64,000 bases of DNA from Gammaproteobacteria bacterium (lineage in GTDB: Bacteria; Pseudomonadota; Gammaproteobacteria; Pseudomonadales; Porticoccaceae), in assembly GCA_018069465.1 (NCBI GenBank), contig JAGPUW010000014.1, forward strand, positions 62,001 through 126,000, in the 5' to 3' direction. The notes under the pieces are model-generated. The model was not told the origin of the DNA. It saw only the letters and a program-made list of their open reading frames with translations, and searched no databases. The first letter of the stretch is position 1, and every line of letters begins with the position of its first letter. The translations under genes and the position numbers were made by a program. This document shows positions 26,519 through 36,194 of the stretch, one piece after another.

Positions 26519-27325
26519 TTAACGACTTCTTAAGCGCGGGTCAAAACCAGTGGCGATGATAACGATAACCACCCGTCGGTTTGTCGCTCGGCCCTGCGTC
26601 GTATCATTGTCAACCTTGGGCTGATATTCACCGTAGCCGATCGACGCCAGGTTTTTTGGTGTTACGCCATAAGAGGCAAACAGCCGTACCACGGTGGCGG
26701 CCCGCGCTGCCGATAGCTCCCAGTTGGAGGGATAAATACTATTTTTAATGGGCAGGTTGTCGGTAAAACCCTCGACGTGAATTTTATTTTTGCGGCTTTT
26801 CAAGACATTGCTCAAGCCCCGCAACATGGGTCTGGCGCTGGGTGAAAGGATGCTGCTACCACTGGAAAATAGTACCTTGCTATTAATTTCTATCTCTAGC
26901 CAATTGTCTGATTTACGCACCGAAACAAGTTTGGTTTCGAGGAGGGCCTTCAGGGCGTTGTTGATTTTTTCCCCAAGCTCATCCATTTCTGGTGAGCGTT
27001 TTTTGGCTTTTGATGGATCAAGCTTAATGGCATCTTTGCCCATGGACTGGGGCAGGTCGAGTTTGATAGGGGTGCGATTTAAAGGCGCGGGCGCAATCGG
27101 AAAAGAGGTGGAGGCAGTGCCGAATTGCACCGGCTCTATCGACCGGGTCTGGCTGGAGAAAGAGGCGACGAGGGAGTGTGAGAGGACGCGAAATTTGCCC
27201 TCGTTGACCGAGGAAATAGAATACATGACGACAAAAAAGGCGAATAAAAGCGTAATAAAGTCGGCGTAGGAAACTAGCCATCGCTCGTGGTTATCATGTT
27301 CTTCTGGCGCGCGTTTTCTAGCCAT
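26519..27325 (-). CDS. motD: Flagellar stator protein MotD/MotB
   Basis: A 268-residue stator subunit. The single N-terminal membrane helix carries the proton-binding Asp22 in SYADFITLLFAFFVVMYSIS. The periplasmic OmpA-like peptidoglycan-binding domain (about 140-260) has VEGFTDNLPIKNSIYPSNWE and LSAARAATVVRLFASYGV. It pairs with the upstream MotC/MotA to form the torque-generating channel anchored to the wall. The gap from motC is 22 bp. Placement after fliA matches the MotCD set of polar systems. Ion type (H+ or Na+) cannot be decided with certainty from the helix alone. Confidence 0.9.
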   Translation of the reverse strand: MARKRAPEEHDNHERWLVSYADFITLLFAFFVVMYSISSVNEGKFRVLSHSLVASFSSQTRSIEPVQFGTASTSFPIAPAPLNRTPIKLDLPQSMGKDAIKLDPSKAKKRSPEMDELGEKINNALKALLETKLVSVRKSDNWLEIEINSKVLFSSGSSILSPSARPMLRGLSNVLKSRKNKIHVEGFTDNLPIKNSIYPSNWELSAARAATVVRLFASYGVTPKNLASIGYGEYQPKVDNDTTQGRATNRRVVIVIIATGFDPRLRSR

Positions 27326-27347
27326 GACTTGATCCGGGCTTCCTTAG

Positions 27348-28085
27348 CTAAAAGTAGCCGCGTAATTTTGCATCAATATTGCGGTGGTTTTCACCTTCGG
27401 CAATAGCGACGATACCCTCGACAATCATTTCCTGAATATGGCAGCGATCACTAATAAGTGTTTTTAGTTTAGCGGCGGCTGGTAGCAGGAAGAGGTTGGC
27501 CATGCCGACGCCGTAAATAGTGGCGACAAAGGCGACGGCAATACCGGGGCCAAGGGTGGATGGATCGGCGAGGTTGTTCATGACATGAATCAGCCCCAGC
27601 ACGGCACCGATAATGCCGATAGTGGGGCTGTAGCCGCCCATACCCTCATACACTTTGGCGCCTTTGATATCGAAGGATTCTTTGGTTGAGATTTCCACCT
27701 CCATGGTGCTGCGTATGGACTCGGGTTCATTGCCGTCGATGAGCAGTTGCAGGCATTTTTGGGTAAAGGGTTCGGTTTCCTCTTCGGCAATATTTTCCAG
27801 ACCAAGGAGGCCTTCTTTACGCGCTATCTGGCTCCACTCAACAATTTTTTGCAGTGTTGTTGCGGGGTCGAGTTTAGGGGGGATGAAAATCCAGCGCAGT
27901 AATTTCATGCTATGAAAAAAGACCTTGAGAGGGGTCTGTACCATAATTGCCCCCAGGGTGCCGCCAAAGACAATTAAAAAAGCGGTGAACTGAAGCAGTG
28001 AATCGAGGTGCCCGCCCTCCATGGCATTGCCGCCAATAATGGCGGCAAAAGCAAAGATAACGCCGAGCAGGGTGAGAATATCCAT
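27348..28085 (-). CDS. motC: Flagellar stator protein MotC/MotA
   Basis: A 245-residue four-helix stator subunit. Helices are visible at about 3-21, 30-50, 147-170 and 180-202; the cytoplasmic loop between helices 2 and 3 contacts FliG. The segment GGYSPTIGIIGAVLGLIHVM carries the conserved proline of the channel. MotC forms the pentamer around the MotD dimer. It starts 16 bp after fliA, so in this genome the cheY-cheZ-cheA-cheB genes usual between them in Pseudomonas are absent from this site. Confidence 0.92.
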   Translation of the reverse strand: MDILTLLGVIFAFAAIIGGNAMEGGHLDSLLQFTAFLIVFGGTLGAIMVQTPLKVFFHSMKLLRWIFIPPKLDPATTLQKIVEWSQIARKEGLLGLENIAEEETEPFTQKCLQLLIDGNEPESIRSTMEVEISTKESFDIKGAKVYEGMGGYSPTIGIIGAVLGLIHVMNNLADPSTLGPGIAVAFVATIYGVGMANLFLLPAAAKLKTLISDRCHIQEMIVEGIVAIAEGENHRNIDAKLRGYF

Positions 28086-28101
28086 TTAAGTATTATCCGA
28101 G

Positions 28102-28824
28102 TTAGCGGATAGCGTCGTCAGCGTCAGATGTCCAGGACAAGAGGCTGGCGCGCAGTTTGTTGAGTATCTGACTGTGGATTTGGCTGACCCTCGACTCGCT
28201 AATGTCGAGCACGGCGCCAATTTCTTTGAGGTTTAATTCGTCGTCGTAATAGAGTGACATCAATGTTTTTTCACGCTCGGGCAGTTGTTCTATGTGGGCA
28301 CTTAGCGCCGTTCGAAAGGCCGCGTCATGGACGCTGTCATGGGGGGTGTTGGTGTCGGGCAGATCGACTTCGGTAGCATCGACAAAGGTGGCTTTACAGG
28401 CGGCCGTGTCGCGCAGCAGTTGGTGGTATTCGTCCATGTTGATACCCAGTTGGGCGGCAACTTCGCTGTCTCTGGGGCAGCGTTGTAGTTCAACCTCAGC
28501 GCTGCGGGTGGCCTGTGCCAGCCAGCGAGCCTTTTGCTGAATACTGCGTGGCGACCAGTCAAAGCGGCGTACTTCGTCGAGAATGGCGCCGCGAATACGG
28601 ATGCCGGCGAAGGTTTCAAAACTCGCTCCCTGGCCGTTGCGATAGCTTTTCGCCGCCTCGAGCAGGCCGATTAAGCCGACCTGGATGAGATCGTCAACAT
28701 CGATGTTGGCGGGCAGGCGGGAGGCGATATGAAAGGCGATTTTCTTCACTAAGTGAAGGTATTCGGTGACCAGTTTTTCACTGTCTCCGAATTCTTCGTC
28801 AGCGTAGAAAACCGCTTTGGTCAT
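28102..28824 (-). CDS. fliA: RNA polymerase sigma factor FliA (sigma-28)
   Basis: A 240-residue flagellar sigma factor. Region 2 is VDDLIQVGLIGLLEAAKSYR followed by FETFAGIRIRGAILDEVRRF and DWSPRS; region 4 is LNLKEIGAVLDISESRVSQI. It directs fliC and other late genes through sites such as those at 8234 and 10829. The start overlaps the fleN stop by four bases. Length and motifs are standard. Its anti-sigma factor FlgM is not in the window. Confidence 0.95.
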   Translation of the reverse strand: MTKAVFYADEEFGDSEKLVTEYLHLVKKIAFHIASRLPANIDVDDLIQVGLIGLLEAAKSYRNGQGASFETFAGIRIRGAILDEVRRFDWSPRSIQQKARWLAQATRSAEVELQRCPRDSEVAAQLGINMDEYHQLLRDTAACKATFVDATEVDLPDTNTPHDSVHDAAFRTALSAHIEQLPEREKTLMSLYYDDELNLKEIGAVLDISESRVSQIHSQILNKLRASLLSWTSDADDAIR

Positions 28825-29681
28825 GCAGCATATTCCTCATTGGGGTAGCCGACGACGCGTTCGATAAAGAATTCCATATTGCCGCTGGCCAGCTCGGGGG
28901 TGGGCCATTGGTCGATGCTTTTTGTGAGCCGGGCTATGGCTCGGGCCGAGGGGCTGCGGGGGAAAGCTTCAACCACGGGCATTTGGTGGCGCACGGCTTT
29001 GCGCAGGTAGTCGTCCATAGGGATGGAGCCAATGTGCACCGCGACAATGTCGAGAAAGTGGTCGGTGACGCGGGATATTTTGCGGAACAACTCTTCACCG
29101 TGGGCGTTGCTGTTGACCATGTTGGCGAGGATGTGGAAGCGGGTGACGCCATGATCCCTGCTCATGACTTTAATCAGTGCGTAGGCATCGGTGATGGAGG
29201 TCGGTTCATCGCACACCACGACGATGACTTCCTGACAGGCCTTGCAAAAGGTGATCACGCTGTCGGAAATACCGGCTGCGGTATCGACAATCATGGTATC
29301 GACCGGAAACTCTAGCTCACTGAAGGCGCGCACCAGGCCGGCATTTTCAGCCGGTGAGAGATCGGCCATGCTCGATACGCCGGAGGAGGCGGGAATCACT
29401 TTCAGGCCCAAAGGGGCATCGACGATAATTTCGTCGAGGCTGCGTTCGCCGGAGATAACGTGGCGCAGGTCGAATTTCGGGTGGAGATCGAAGAGGATGT
29501 CGACATTGGCCAAGCCGAGGTCGGCATCCATCAGTAATACATTATTACCCTGTTTGGCAAAGGAGGCGGCGAGGTTGACCGATATATTGGTTTTGCCGAC
29601 GCCACCTTTACCGCTGGTGACGGCAATCACGCGGACCGGTTTTTGCTGTGGCGCTCTCGTTACTGCTGAGTTATTAGCCAT
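28821..29681 (-). CDS. fleN: Flagellar number regulator FleN/FlhG (MinD-like ATPase)
   Basis: A 286-residue MinD/ParA-type ATPase from ATG 29679-29681, with GAGGAG about ten bases upstream; a GTG six codons earlier is less likely. The deviant Walker A is VTSGKGGVGKTNIS, followed by VLLMDADLGLANVDILFDL. FleN restrains FleQ and keeps the flagellar number at one. It overlaps the flhF end by 8 bases and fliA by 4. FleN contacts FleQ in other species; whether it still does with the shortened FleQ here is open. Confidence 0.93.
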   Translation of the reverse strand: MANNSAVTRAPQQKPVRVIAVTSGKGGVGKTNISVNLAASFAKQGNNVLLMDADLGLANVDILFDLHPKFDLRHVISGERSLDEIIVDAPLGLKVIPASSGVSSMADLSPAENAGLVRAFSELEFPVDTMIVDTAAGISDSVITFCKACQEVIVVVCDEPTSITDAYALIKVMSRDHGVTRFHILANMVNSNAHGEELFRKISRVTDHFLDIVAVHIGSIPMDDYLRKAVRHQMPVVEAFPRSPSARAIARLTKSIDQWPTPELASGNMEFFIERVVGYPNEEYAA

Positions 29682-31011
29682 GGAGTTGTTTCTCCTCACT
29701 ATTGTTGGGCGAGTGGGTGGTAGGTCGCGTGCCCTCAGGATCTATTATAGGCTGCTGCGAGCTGCTGCGTTGTAATAAGTCACGGGCAATTTTGACCAGT
29801 TCAATGGCCGAGCCAAGGTGGAGATCCTCGGGGACTTTCTGACCGTTGCTGATAAAAAAAGTGGGCAACTGATAGTGAATCAGCGCGTTGAGTACGCCAC
29901 CGAGGCTGGCGGCTTCGTCGACCTTGGTGACCACGGTGCCGGCGAGCTGAATATCGCTAAACACACGCATGATTTCACTGGTGATGGCTTGCTGTGCCGT
30001 GGCTGACAGTGTCAGATAGAACTGAATGTTGTGGCCGGCGCCGGTGAGTGTTGCCAGTTGCTTGGACAGCTCCATATCGCGCTGACTCATGCCGGCCGTG
30101 TCGATCAATATCAATTGCTTGTCACTGAGCTGATCGAGAATATCCGACAGTTCGAGCCGGTCGGTGGCCAGGAAGACGGGGATGTCGAGCAGCTTGCCGA
30201 AAGTGCTGAGCTGGTCGACACCGCCAATGCGAAAGCAGTCGGTGGTGATTAGACCGATTTTATCGCTGCCGTGGCGCAGGGCATATTGGGCGGCCAGCTT
30301 GGCGATGGTGGTGGTTTTACCGACGCCAGTGGAGCCGATAATGGCATAGGTGCCACCAGTTTCGAGGAGCTGGTGATCGCCTTCGGTGAGCATTGAGGCG
30401 AGTTCAATCAGCGCTTGTTTCCAGGCGGCCTCGTCATCGTCGGGCATCGGGTGCTGGGTCAGCACTTTGCTGCAAAGTTCTCGCTTCAGGCCCAGGCCGG
30501 AGAGTTTGCGCATGAGGGCGGCTTTGCGCGGATTCTTTTGGCCGATCTCGCGCCAGGCCATCTGCGTGAGTTCACCCTCGATAAGTCCACGGAGATCTGA
30601 TATTTCCCGACGTAGATCCGACAGTGAATCGGGGTTGTAACTTGTCTCTGGGCGGGTGTTTAACAAGTGGGGCCGAGGGCTTGCCAGGGAGCTGCTATGG
30701 GTTGCCGCTTGCCGCTGGGTGGCAGCTTCCGGCCGCACCGGTGTTGTATGGCCGGTTGTATGACGGGTCGTGTCGCTGGCTGCCTGGGTCGGTGTCTGGG
30801 TTGTTGGCGGCGTGTGCGAGGGGGCGGGTGAGCGCTCCATCTCGGCGGCCAGTTGCTCTACTTCTTCTTCCTCAAAGTCAATGGCAGCGGTAATCTCAAC
30901 ACCGTTGCCGAGCTTTTTGTTGGAGAGAATGACAGCGTCCGGGCCCCAGGTTTCCCTCACGTTGCGAATCGCTTCGCGCATAGTGTCAGCCGTGAATCGC
31001 TTAATTTTCAT
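29674..31011 (-). CDS. flhF: Flagellar placement GTPase FlhF
   Basis: A 445-residue SRP-type GTPase that sets polar placement. I chose ATG 31009-31011 (MKIKRFTADTMREAIRNVRE), with AAGGTGG eight bases upstream; an in-frame GTG three codons earlier is possible. After a Pro/Thr-rich linker (about 80-140) comes the NG domain with G1 IGSTGVGKTTTIAKLA, G3 LIDTAGMSQRD and TKVDEAASLGG. The flhA-flhF gap is about 80 bp with a GC-rich hairpin but no T-run. Confidence 0.94.
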   Translation of the reverse strand: MKIKRFTADTMREAIRNVRETWGPDAVILSNKKLGNGVEITAAIDFEEEEVEQLAAEMERSPAPSHTPPTTQTPTQAASDTTRHTTGHTTPVRPEAATQRQAATHSSSLASPRPHLLNTRPETSYNPDSLSDLRREISDLRGLIEGELTQMAWREIGQKNPRKAALMRKLSGLGLKRELCSKVLTQHPMPDDDEAAWKQALIELASMLTEGDHQLLETGGTYAIIGSTGVGKTTTIAKLAAQYALRHGSDKIGLITTDCFRIGGVDQLSTFGKLLDIPVFLATDRLELSDILDQLSDKQLILIDTAGMSQRDMELSKQLATLTGAGHNIQFYLTLSATAQQAITSEIMRVFSDIQLAGTVVTKVDEAASLGGVLNALIHYQLPTFFISNGQKVPEDLHLGSAIELVKIARDLLQRSSSQQPIIDPEGTRPTTHSPNNSEEKQLHG

Positions 31012-31092
31012 TATTACCACCTTCTACGAGTTGACCAGCAGGGCTTGCTTGTCGCTGGTCTCGGGGCCCAATGCCCCGCGTTTAACGGGTCT

Positions 31093-33183
31093 CTATCTAC
31101 CGACGGAATGTACAACCTTGAGCTGTTTGCTCGGCGGTATTTCCTCATAGGACAGTACGTGCAAGCCCGGATTGGCCGCTCTCACCAGGTTAGATAACCA
31201 GGTGCGCAGCGCTGTGGCCACGAGCAATACGGGGGTTTGCCCCTGAGTGGCTTGTGCCTGTGCTGAGCTGTTGATTTGTTGGAGCATATTGTCGGCTAAT
31301 CCGGGTTCCAGTCCGCCGCTTGTCGGCGAGCCCTGTAATACGTTTAGCAATATCTGTTCCAACTCTGGATCGAGAGTCATAACTTGCAGCTCAGGGGCCA
31401 TTCCATTGATCTGCTGGTAGATTGTGCGGCTCAGGGCGACTCGGGCCTGGGCCGTCAAAACGTCGGCTTCTTGACTCTTTCCGGCATTTTCCGCCAAGGA
31501 TTCGGCGATGGTGCGCACATCTTTAATCGGTATGTTTTCCTCCAGTAGATTCTGCATGACCTTGAGTACAACGCTCAGGGAGAGGGTGCCGGGCACCAGG
31601 TTTTCCACCAGCTTGGGCGAAGATTTGGCCAACATCTCGAGCAGTTGTTGCACCTCGTCATGGCCGAGCAGTTCGTGGGCGTGTTGTTTTAGTAACTCGC
31701 TGAGATGGGTGGCAATGACGGTGCTGCAGTCGACCACGGTGTAGCCCATGGCCTGCGCTTCATCGCGCAGGCTGGGTTCTATCCACAGGGCTTCCAGGCC
31801 GAAGGCCGGGTCTTTGGTGGCGGCCCCGTTCAAGGTGCCAAATACCTGGCCGGGGTTGATGGCCATTTCTTTACCGGGAAGAATTTCGGATTCGCCCAGG
31901 GGCACGCCGTGGAGGGTAATGCGATAGGCGCTGGGTGAAAGGTCGAGATTGTCGCGAATATGCACCGGTTGCACCAGAAAGCCCAGGTCTTGAGAGAGCT
32001 TCTTGCGCACGCCTTTAACGCGATTGAGCAGCTCGCCGTCCTGCTTTTTATCGACCAGGGGAATGAGTCGGTAGCCGACCTCTAGCCCGATGGGGTCGAC
32101 GGTGGTGACGTCATCCCAGCTCAGTTCTTTATTCTCTGGGGGTGGGGCGATAGGTGCGGTTTCGGGTTCGACCTGCTCCTCTGCTTTTTCTTTTTGAAGA
32201 AGCAAGAAAGCACCACCACCGAGCAGCGAGGCGAGGCCGAGAAACACCAGGTTGGGCATGCCCGGGATGATGCCGAGTCCAGCCATAATGCCGGCTGTAA
32301 TAATCAGCGCCTTGGGCGACTGAAACAGTTGGGAGCCGACCTGCTCACCCATATCCTGGGCATCGGAGGCGCGGGTGACGATCATTGCCGCCGCTGTGGA
32401 GAGCAGTAGTGACGGTATTTGTGCCACCAGACCATCACCGATGGTGAGCAGCACATAGTTGTGGGCGGACTGGGAGATGCTCAGGTCGTGCTGAAGGCTG
32501 CCGACGGCCATGCCGCCGACGATGTTGATCACCAGAATAAGAATGCCGGCGACCGCATCGCCGCGTACAAACTTACTGGCACCGTCCATTGAACCGTAGA
32601 AATCCGCCTCGCGGGCGATATCCTCGCGGCGCACTCGGGCCTGCTCTTGCGTCAGCGCACCCGCGTTGAGGTCGGCATCAATGGCCATTTGCTTGCCGGG
32701 CATGGCGTCCAGAGTAAAACGTGCCGAGACTTCAGAAATACGCCCGCCACCCTTGGTGACAACCACGAAATTGATGATCACCAAAATGGCGAACACCACC
32801 AGACCCACGGCGTAGTTACCGCCCACCACAAAGTCGCCAAAGGCCTGAATCACCTTGCCTGCGGCGTCGGTGCCGGTGTGGCCCTCGAGGAGCACGACCC
32901 GTGTCGACGCAATATTTAGCGCCAGTCGCAGCAGGGTGGCAATCAACAGAACAGTAGGGAAGACGGTGAATTCCAGCGGCCGCTCCGCGTAGATAACCGC
33001 CAGCAGGACGATCAGCGAGAAGGAAATATTAAAGGTAAAAAACACATCCAGAATCACCGGCGGCAGGGGCAGGATGATCATCGCCAGCATCATCACCACG
33101 ATGAGAGGGGTGGCGAGACCGGCAATTATTTTCAGTGCGGGGTTGGCAGGGGGGGCGCCGGCATTGCTGGCTGCGGTATTCAT
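31093..33183 (-). CDS. flhA: Flagellar type III export protein FlhA
   Basis: A 696-residue export-gate protein. The N-terminal half has about eight membrane helices (first near 22-42, LATPLIVVMMLAMIILPLPP) and the conserved FHIPEP-region equivalent RISEVSARFTLDAMPGKQMA, IDADLNAG. The C-terminal cytoplasmic half receives export chaperones and ends near HVLSYEEIPPSKQLKVV. The start overlaps flhB by four bases. Length is normal. Confidence 0.95.
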   Translation of the reverse strand: MNTAASNAGAPPANPALKIIAGLATPLIVVMMLAMIILPLPPVILDVFFTFNISFSLIVLLAVIYAERPLEFTVFPTVLLIATLLRLALNIASTRVVLLEGHTGTDAAGKVIQAFGDFVVGGNYAVGLVVFAILVIINFVVVTKGGGRISEVSARFTLDAMPGKQMAIDADLNAGALTQEQARVRREDIAREADFYGSMDGASKFVRGDAVAGILILVINIVGGMAVGSLQHDLSISQSAHNYVLLTIGDGLVAQIPSLLLSTAAAMIVTRASDAQDMGEQVGSQLFQSPKALIITAGIMAGLGIIPGMPNLVFLGLASLLGGGAFLLLQKEKAEEQVEPETAPIAPPPENKELSWDDVTTVDPIGLEVGYRLIPLVDKKQDGELLNRVKGVRKKLSQDLGFLVQPVHIRDNLDLSPSAYRITLHGVPLGESEILPGKEMAINPGQVFGTLNGAATKDPAFGLEALWIEPSLRDEAQAMGYTVVDCSTVIATHLSELLKQHAHELLGHDEVQQLLEMLAKSSPKLVENLVPGTLSLSVVLKVMQNLLEENIPIKDVRTIAESLAENAGKSQEADVLTAQARVALSRTIYQQINGMAPELQVMTLDPELEQILLNVLQGSPTSGGLEPGLADNMLQQINSSAQAQATQGQTPVLLVATALRTWLSNLVRAANPGLHVLSYEEIPPSKQLKVVHSVGR

Positions 33184-34337
33184 GGGCTATCTCCGCTGTT
33201 ATCTTCGGGCACCGATAGTTCGTCGGGAATGGCGATATCGGTCGGTGGTTGGGGCACTGGCTGGCCCGGTACCGGGGGTAATTTCAGTTGGTAGACATAG
33301 GCTAGCACCTGAGCCACGGCGAGGTAGAGCTGGGCGGGGATCTCGCGATCAATCTCGGTGCTGGCGTAAATAGCGCGCGCCAGGGGTGGGGCGGAAAAGC
33401 TCATGACATCGTGCTCTGCGGCCAGCTTGCGGATGCGCATGGCGATCTCGCCCTTGCCTTTGGCGACGACAACCGGTGCGCGGGAGCCGAGGTCGTCGTA
33501 TTTCAGGGCGACGGCGTAGTGGGTGGGGTTGGTAATCACCACGTTGGCGGTGGGCACGTTGTCCATCATCCGTCGCTGGGACATTTCCCGTTGCAGCATG
33601 CGGATCTGGCTTTTGACCTCGGGTCGTCCCTCACTCTCTTTGCTCTCGTCCTTGATTTCCTGCTTGGTCATTTTCAACTGGCGCTTGTGCTCCCAGAGCT
33701 GGAAGGGCACATCAATGGCGGCGATCAAGATTAGCGCCGTACAAAAACTGAGAAAGGAAAGACCGGCGATATTGGCAAAATGGTTGAGGGCTGTTTCGAC
33801 ATCTTTGCTGGCGAGCATGAGTAGCTGGTCGAAGGTTTGCCAGATAACCGTTGTCGCCATCGCGCCAACCAGCAAAAACTTGCCGAGGGCTTTGACCAGC
33901 TCCATCAGCGACTTGGCTGATACCATCTTGGCGACACCCTTTAGCGGGTTGAGCTTGCTGATCTTGAAGGCCATCGACGAGGGGCTGAAAGCCCAGCCAC
34001 CCATGGCCAGGGGGCCGACGAAAACGGAGACCAGCAGCAGCATAAAAAAGGGCACGCAAATAAGGATGCCGTTACCGAGGGCGCTGCCGACGGTGGCGGT
34101 GAACACCTCGATGTCGTCCATGCCCGCGGGGCTCATGGTGAGGTAGTTTTTCATTTGCTCGGAGAGTTCGCCGATCATAGTGTTGCCAAAAGCGATGAGG
34201 CCCCCGGCGCCGACCAACAGCGAAATCATCGTGTTGAGTTCACGCGAGCGCGCCAGCTGCCCCTTCTTTTTCGCGTCTTCCTGACGTTTGGGGGTGGGTT
34301 CTTCGGTGCGTTCCTGCCCGCTCTCATGTTCAGCCAT
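33180..34337 (-). CDS. flhB: Flagellar export substrate-switch protein FlhB
   Basis: A 385-residue export-gate protein. Four membrane helices lie in residues about 35-210. The cytoplasmic autocleavage motif NPTH is at 270-273 (VVITNPTHYAVALKYDD), needed for switching from hook to filament substrates in response to FliK. The N-terminus EHESGQERTEEPTPKRQEDA is diagnostic. It begins directly after the fliR stop codon and overlaps flhA by four bases. Confidence 0.95.
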   Translation of the reverse strand: MAEHESGQERTEEPTPKRQEDAKKKGQLARSRELNTMISLLVGAGGLIAFGNTMIGELSEQMKNYLTMSPAGMDDIEVFTATVGSALGNGILICVPFFMLLLVSVFVGPLAMGGWAFSPSSMAFKISKLNPLKGVAKMVSAKSLMELVKALGKFLLVGAMATTVIWQTFDQLLMLASKDVETALNHFANIAGLSFLSFCTALILIAAIDVPFQLWEHKRQLKMTKQEIKDESKESEGRPEVKSQIRMLQREMSQRRMMDNVPTANVVITNPTHYAVALKYDDLGSRAPVVVAKGKGEIAMRIRKLAAEHDVMSFSAPPLARAIYASTEIDREIPAQLYLAVAQVLAYVYQLKLPPVPGQPVPQPPTDIAIPDELSVPEDNSGDSP

Positions 34338-35105
34338 CTAGGGCTCCAGGAGGGTCGGGATGAGTTTGAAGACGCTTTCGAAAGCGTCGGAAACGAGGGG
34401 TAAAAAAGACGGCAAACTGAGTAATATAAGGGCAAAGCCAGCGAGTAATGTGATCGGGAAGCCCACCGCAAAAATATTCAGCTGGGGTGCTGAGCGGGTG
34501 ATGACGCCAAAGGCGAGGTTGACCAATAACAGCGATGCCAGTGCCGGGAGAGCGATTAACAGCCCGCTGACAAACATCTGGCTGCCCCACTGGACAATTT
34601 TCCAGGGCAGGTCGCGAGGCCACTGCGCGCCGACGGGCAGTAGCTCAAAACTGTGGTGAACGGTCTGGATCAGCAGTAGGTGGCCGTCGAGGGCGAGGAA
34701 TATCAGGGTCGCGAGAATCATATAAAACTGACTGACTACCGGCACCTGCACGCCATTCTGTGGGTCGACGGCGGAGGCAAAACCCAGACCCATGGCCATG
34801 GCAATACTCTGCCCGGCTATGACCACCGTGGCGAAGGCCATATGGAAAATAAAGCCCATGCCCAGCCCCAGGGCAACTTGTTGCAGGCTGATTAGCAGGC
34901 CACCGGCACTGAGTGGATTGATGGCCGGCGCTTCAATGATGGGGGCGAGTATCCAGGCGATGGCGAGTGTGAGAATAATGCGGGTGCGCACCGGAATTGA
35001 TTTGGCGCCGAGCACTGGCGAGGCGAGCACAAAACTGCCGACGCGCAACAGTGGCCACATCAGGCTGGTCATCAGGCGCATCACCTCGTTGACTGAAAAC
35101 TCCAC
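34338..35105 (-). CDS. fliR: Flagellar export protein FliR
   Basis: A 255-residue integral membrane export-gate component with about six hydrophobic helices. Recognisable segments include LLRVGSFVLASPVLGAKSIP and GQSIAMAMGLGFASAVDPQN. It lies 15 bp after fliQ and abuts flhB with no gap, in the universal fliP-Q-R-flhB order. FliP, FliQ and FliR form the helical export channel core. Confidence 0.94.
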   Translation of the reverse strand: MEFSVNEVMRLMTSLMWPLLRVGSFVLASPVLGAKSIPVRTRIILTLAIAWILAPIIEAPAINPLSAGGLLISLQQVALGLGMGFIFHMAFATVVIAGQSIAMAMGLGFASAVDPQNGVQVPVVSQFYMILATLIFLALDGHLLLIQTVHHSFELLPVGAQWPRDLPWKIVQWGSQMFVSGLLIALPALASLLLVNLAFGVITRSAPQLNIFAVGFPITLLAGFALILLSLPSFLPLVSDAFESVFKLIPTLLEP

Positions 35106-35120
35106 TTTAGCCCCGTCGCC

Positions 35121-35390
35121 CTAGCCGGTTATTTCCGGAATACTGGCGTATAAATTCAAGGTAAAACTGAGCAGAACATTGAGCATCCACGGCCCGGCAA
35201 TCATGCCCGCGACAGCCATGGCGATGAGCTTGGGAATAAAGCTCAGGGTCATTTCCTGTATTTGCGTGGCCGCCTGGAAGACGCCGATGGCGAGGCCGAT
35301 GGCGAGGGCGGCGAGCAGCAATGGCGCCGCTAGCAACATGGTGACGCGGATGGCCTGGTAGCCAACATCCATAACCGATTCAGGTGTCAT
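35121..35390 (-). CDS. fliQ: Flagellar export protein FliQ
   Basis: An 89-residue protein with two membrane helices, the family's usual size. It starts MTPESVMDVGYQAIRVTML and contains the conserved FQAATQIQEMTLSFIPKLIA. It lies between fliP (57 bp away) and fliR (15 bp). GAGGAG lies about nine bases before the ATG. Confidence 0.94.
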   Translation of the reverse strand: MTPESVMDVGYQAIRVTMLLAAPLLLAALAIGLAIGVFQAATQIQEMTLSFIPKLIAMAVAGMIAGPWMLNVLLSFTLNLYASIPEITG

Positions 35391-35447
35391 GTTTTTCTCC
35401 TCTGAACATAGACAGACGTTCTAGACATATCTTTTGCAAGCTGTTTG

Positions 35448-36194
35448 CTACACATAGAAGCCAGCAGCCAGGGTGCTGACGATCAGCGCCCAGCCATCAA
35501 TCAGCACAAACAGCATGATCTTGAAGGGCAGGGAGATGAGGACTGGCGAGAGCATCATCATGCCCATCGACATCAGAACGCTGGCGACCACGAGGTCGAT
35601 AATCAAAAAGGGAATAAAGATTAAAAAGCCGATTTGAAAGGCGGTCTTTAATTCGCTAACCACGAAAGCCGGTAGCAATACTTTCAGCGGTACGTCTTTC
35701 AGGTCATCGACCTGTACGTCACCGGCCATATCGGCAAACAGGGCGAGATCACTCTCCCGCACCTGGTTGAGCATAAACTCGCGGAAGGGGGCGATGGCTT
35801 TGGTGGCCGCTTCGTTAAAGCCCAGTTGTTCTTCCATATAGGGCTCGATACCGTCGTTGTAGGCTCTTTCCAGTACTGGGGTCATGATAAATAAGGTGGT
35901 GAATAAGGTCAGGCCGAGGAGGATCTGGTTGGAGGGGGTCTGGGCGGTGCCCAGGGCCTGACGCAGAATGGCGAAGACCACCAGAATGCGGGTAAAAGAG
36001 GTCATCGCAATTAAGGCGGCGGGTAGCAGGCTCAGTGCCGTCATCAGTAATAGAATCTGAATGTTCAGACTGTAGGACTGCTCTCCCTCGCCACCCGATG
36101 TCACCGTCAATAGAGGAATGCCCTGTTCGGCAAAAGCCAGGTTCGATGACAGCAGTGCTGTACCGAACACAAGGATGGCGGCGAGCAACTTCAT
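35448..36194 (-). CDS. fliP: Flagellar export protein FliP
   Basis: A 248-residue export-gate protein with a cleavable N-terminal signal (MKLLAAILVFGTALLSSNLA, cut near AFA-EQ), as in other FliP. Conserved regions are LLMTALSLLPAALIAMTSFT, RILVVFAILRQALGTAQTPS and DLVVASVLMSMGMMMLSPVL. The start overlaps the fliO stop by four bases. Length is normal. Confidence 0.95.
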   Translation of the reverse strand: MKLLAAILVFGTALLSSNLAFAEQGIPLLTVTSGGEGEQSYSLNIQILLLMTALSLLPAALIAMTSFTRILVVFAILRQALGTAQTPSNQILLGLTLFTTLFIMTPVLERAYNDGIEPYMEEQLGFNEAATKAIAPFREFMLNQVRESDLALFADMAGDVQVDDLKDVPLKVLLPAFVVSELKTAFQIGFLIFIPFLIIDLVVASVLMSMGMMMLSPVLISLPFKIMLFVLIDGWALIVSTLAAGFYV

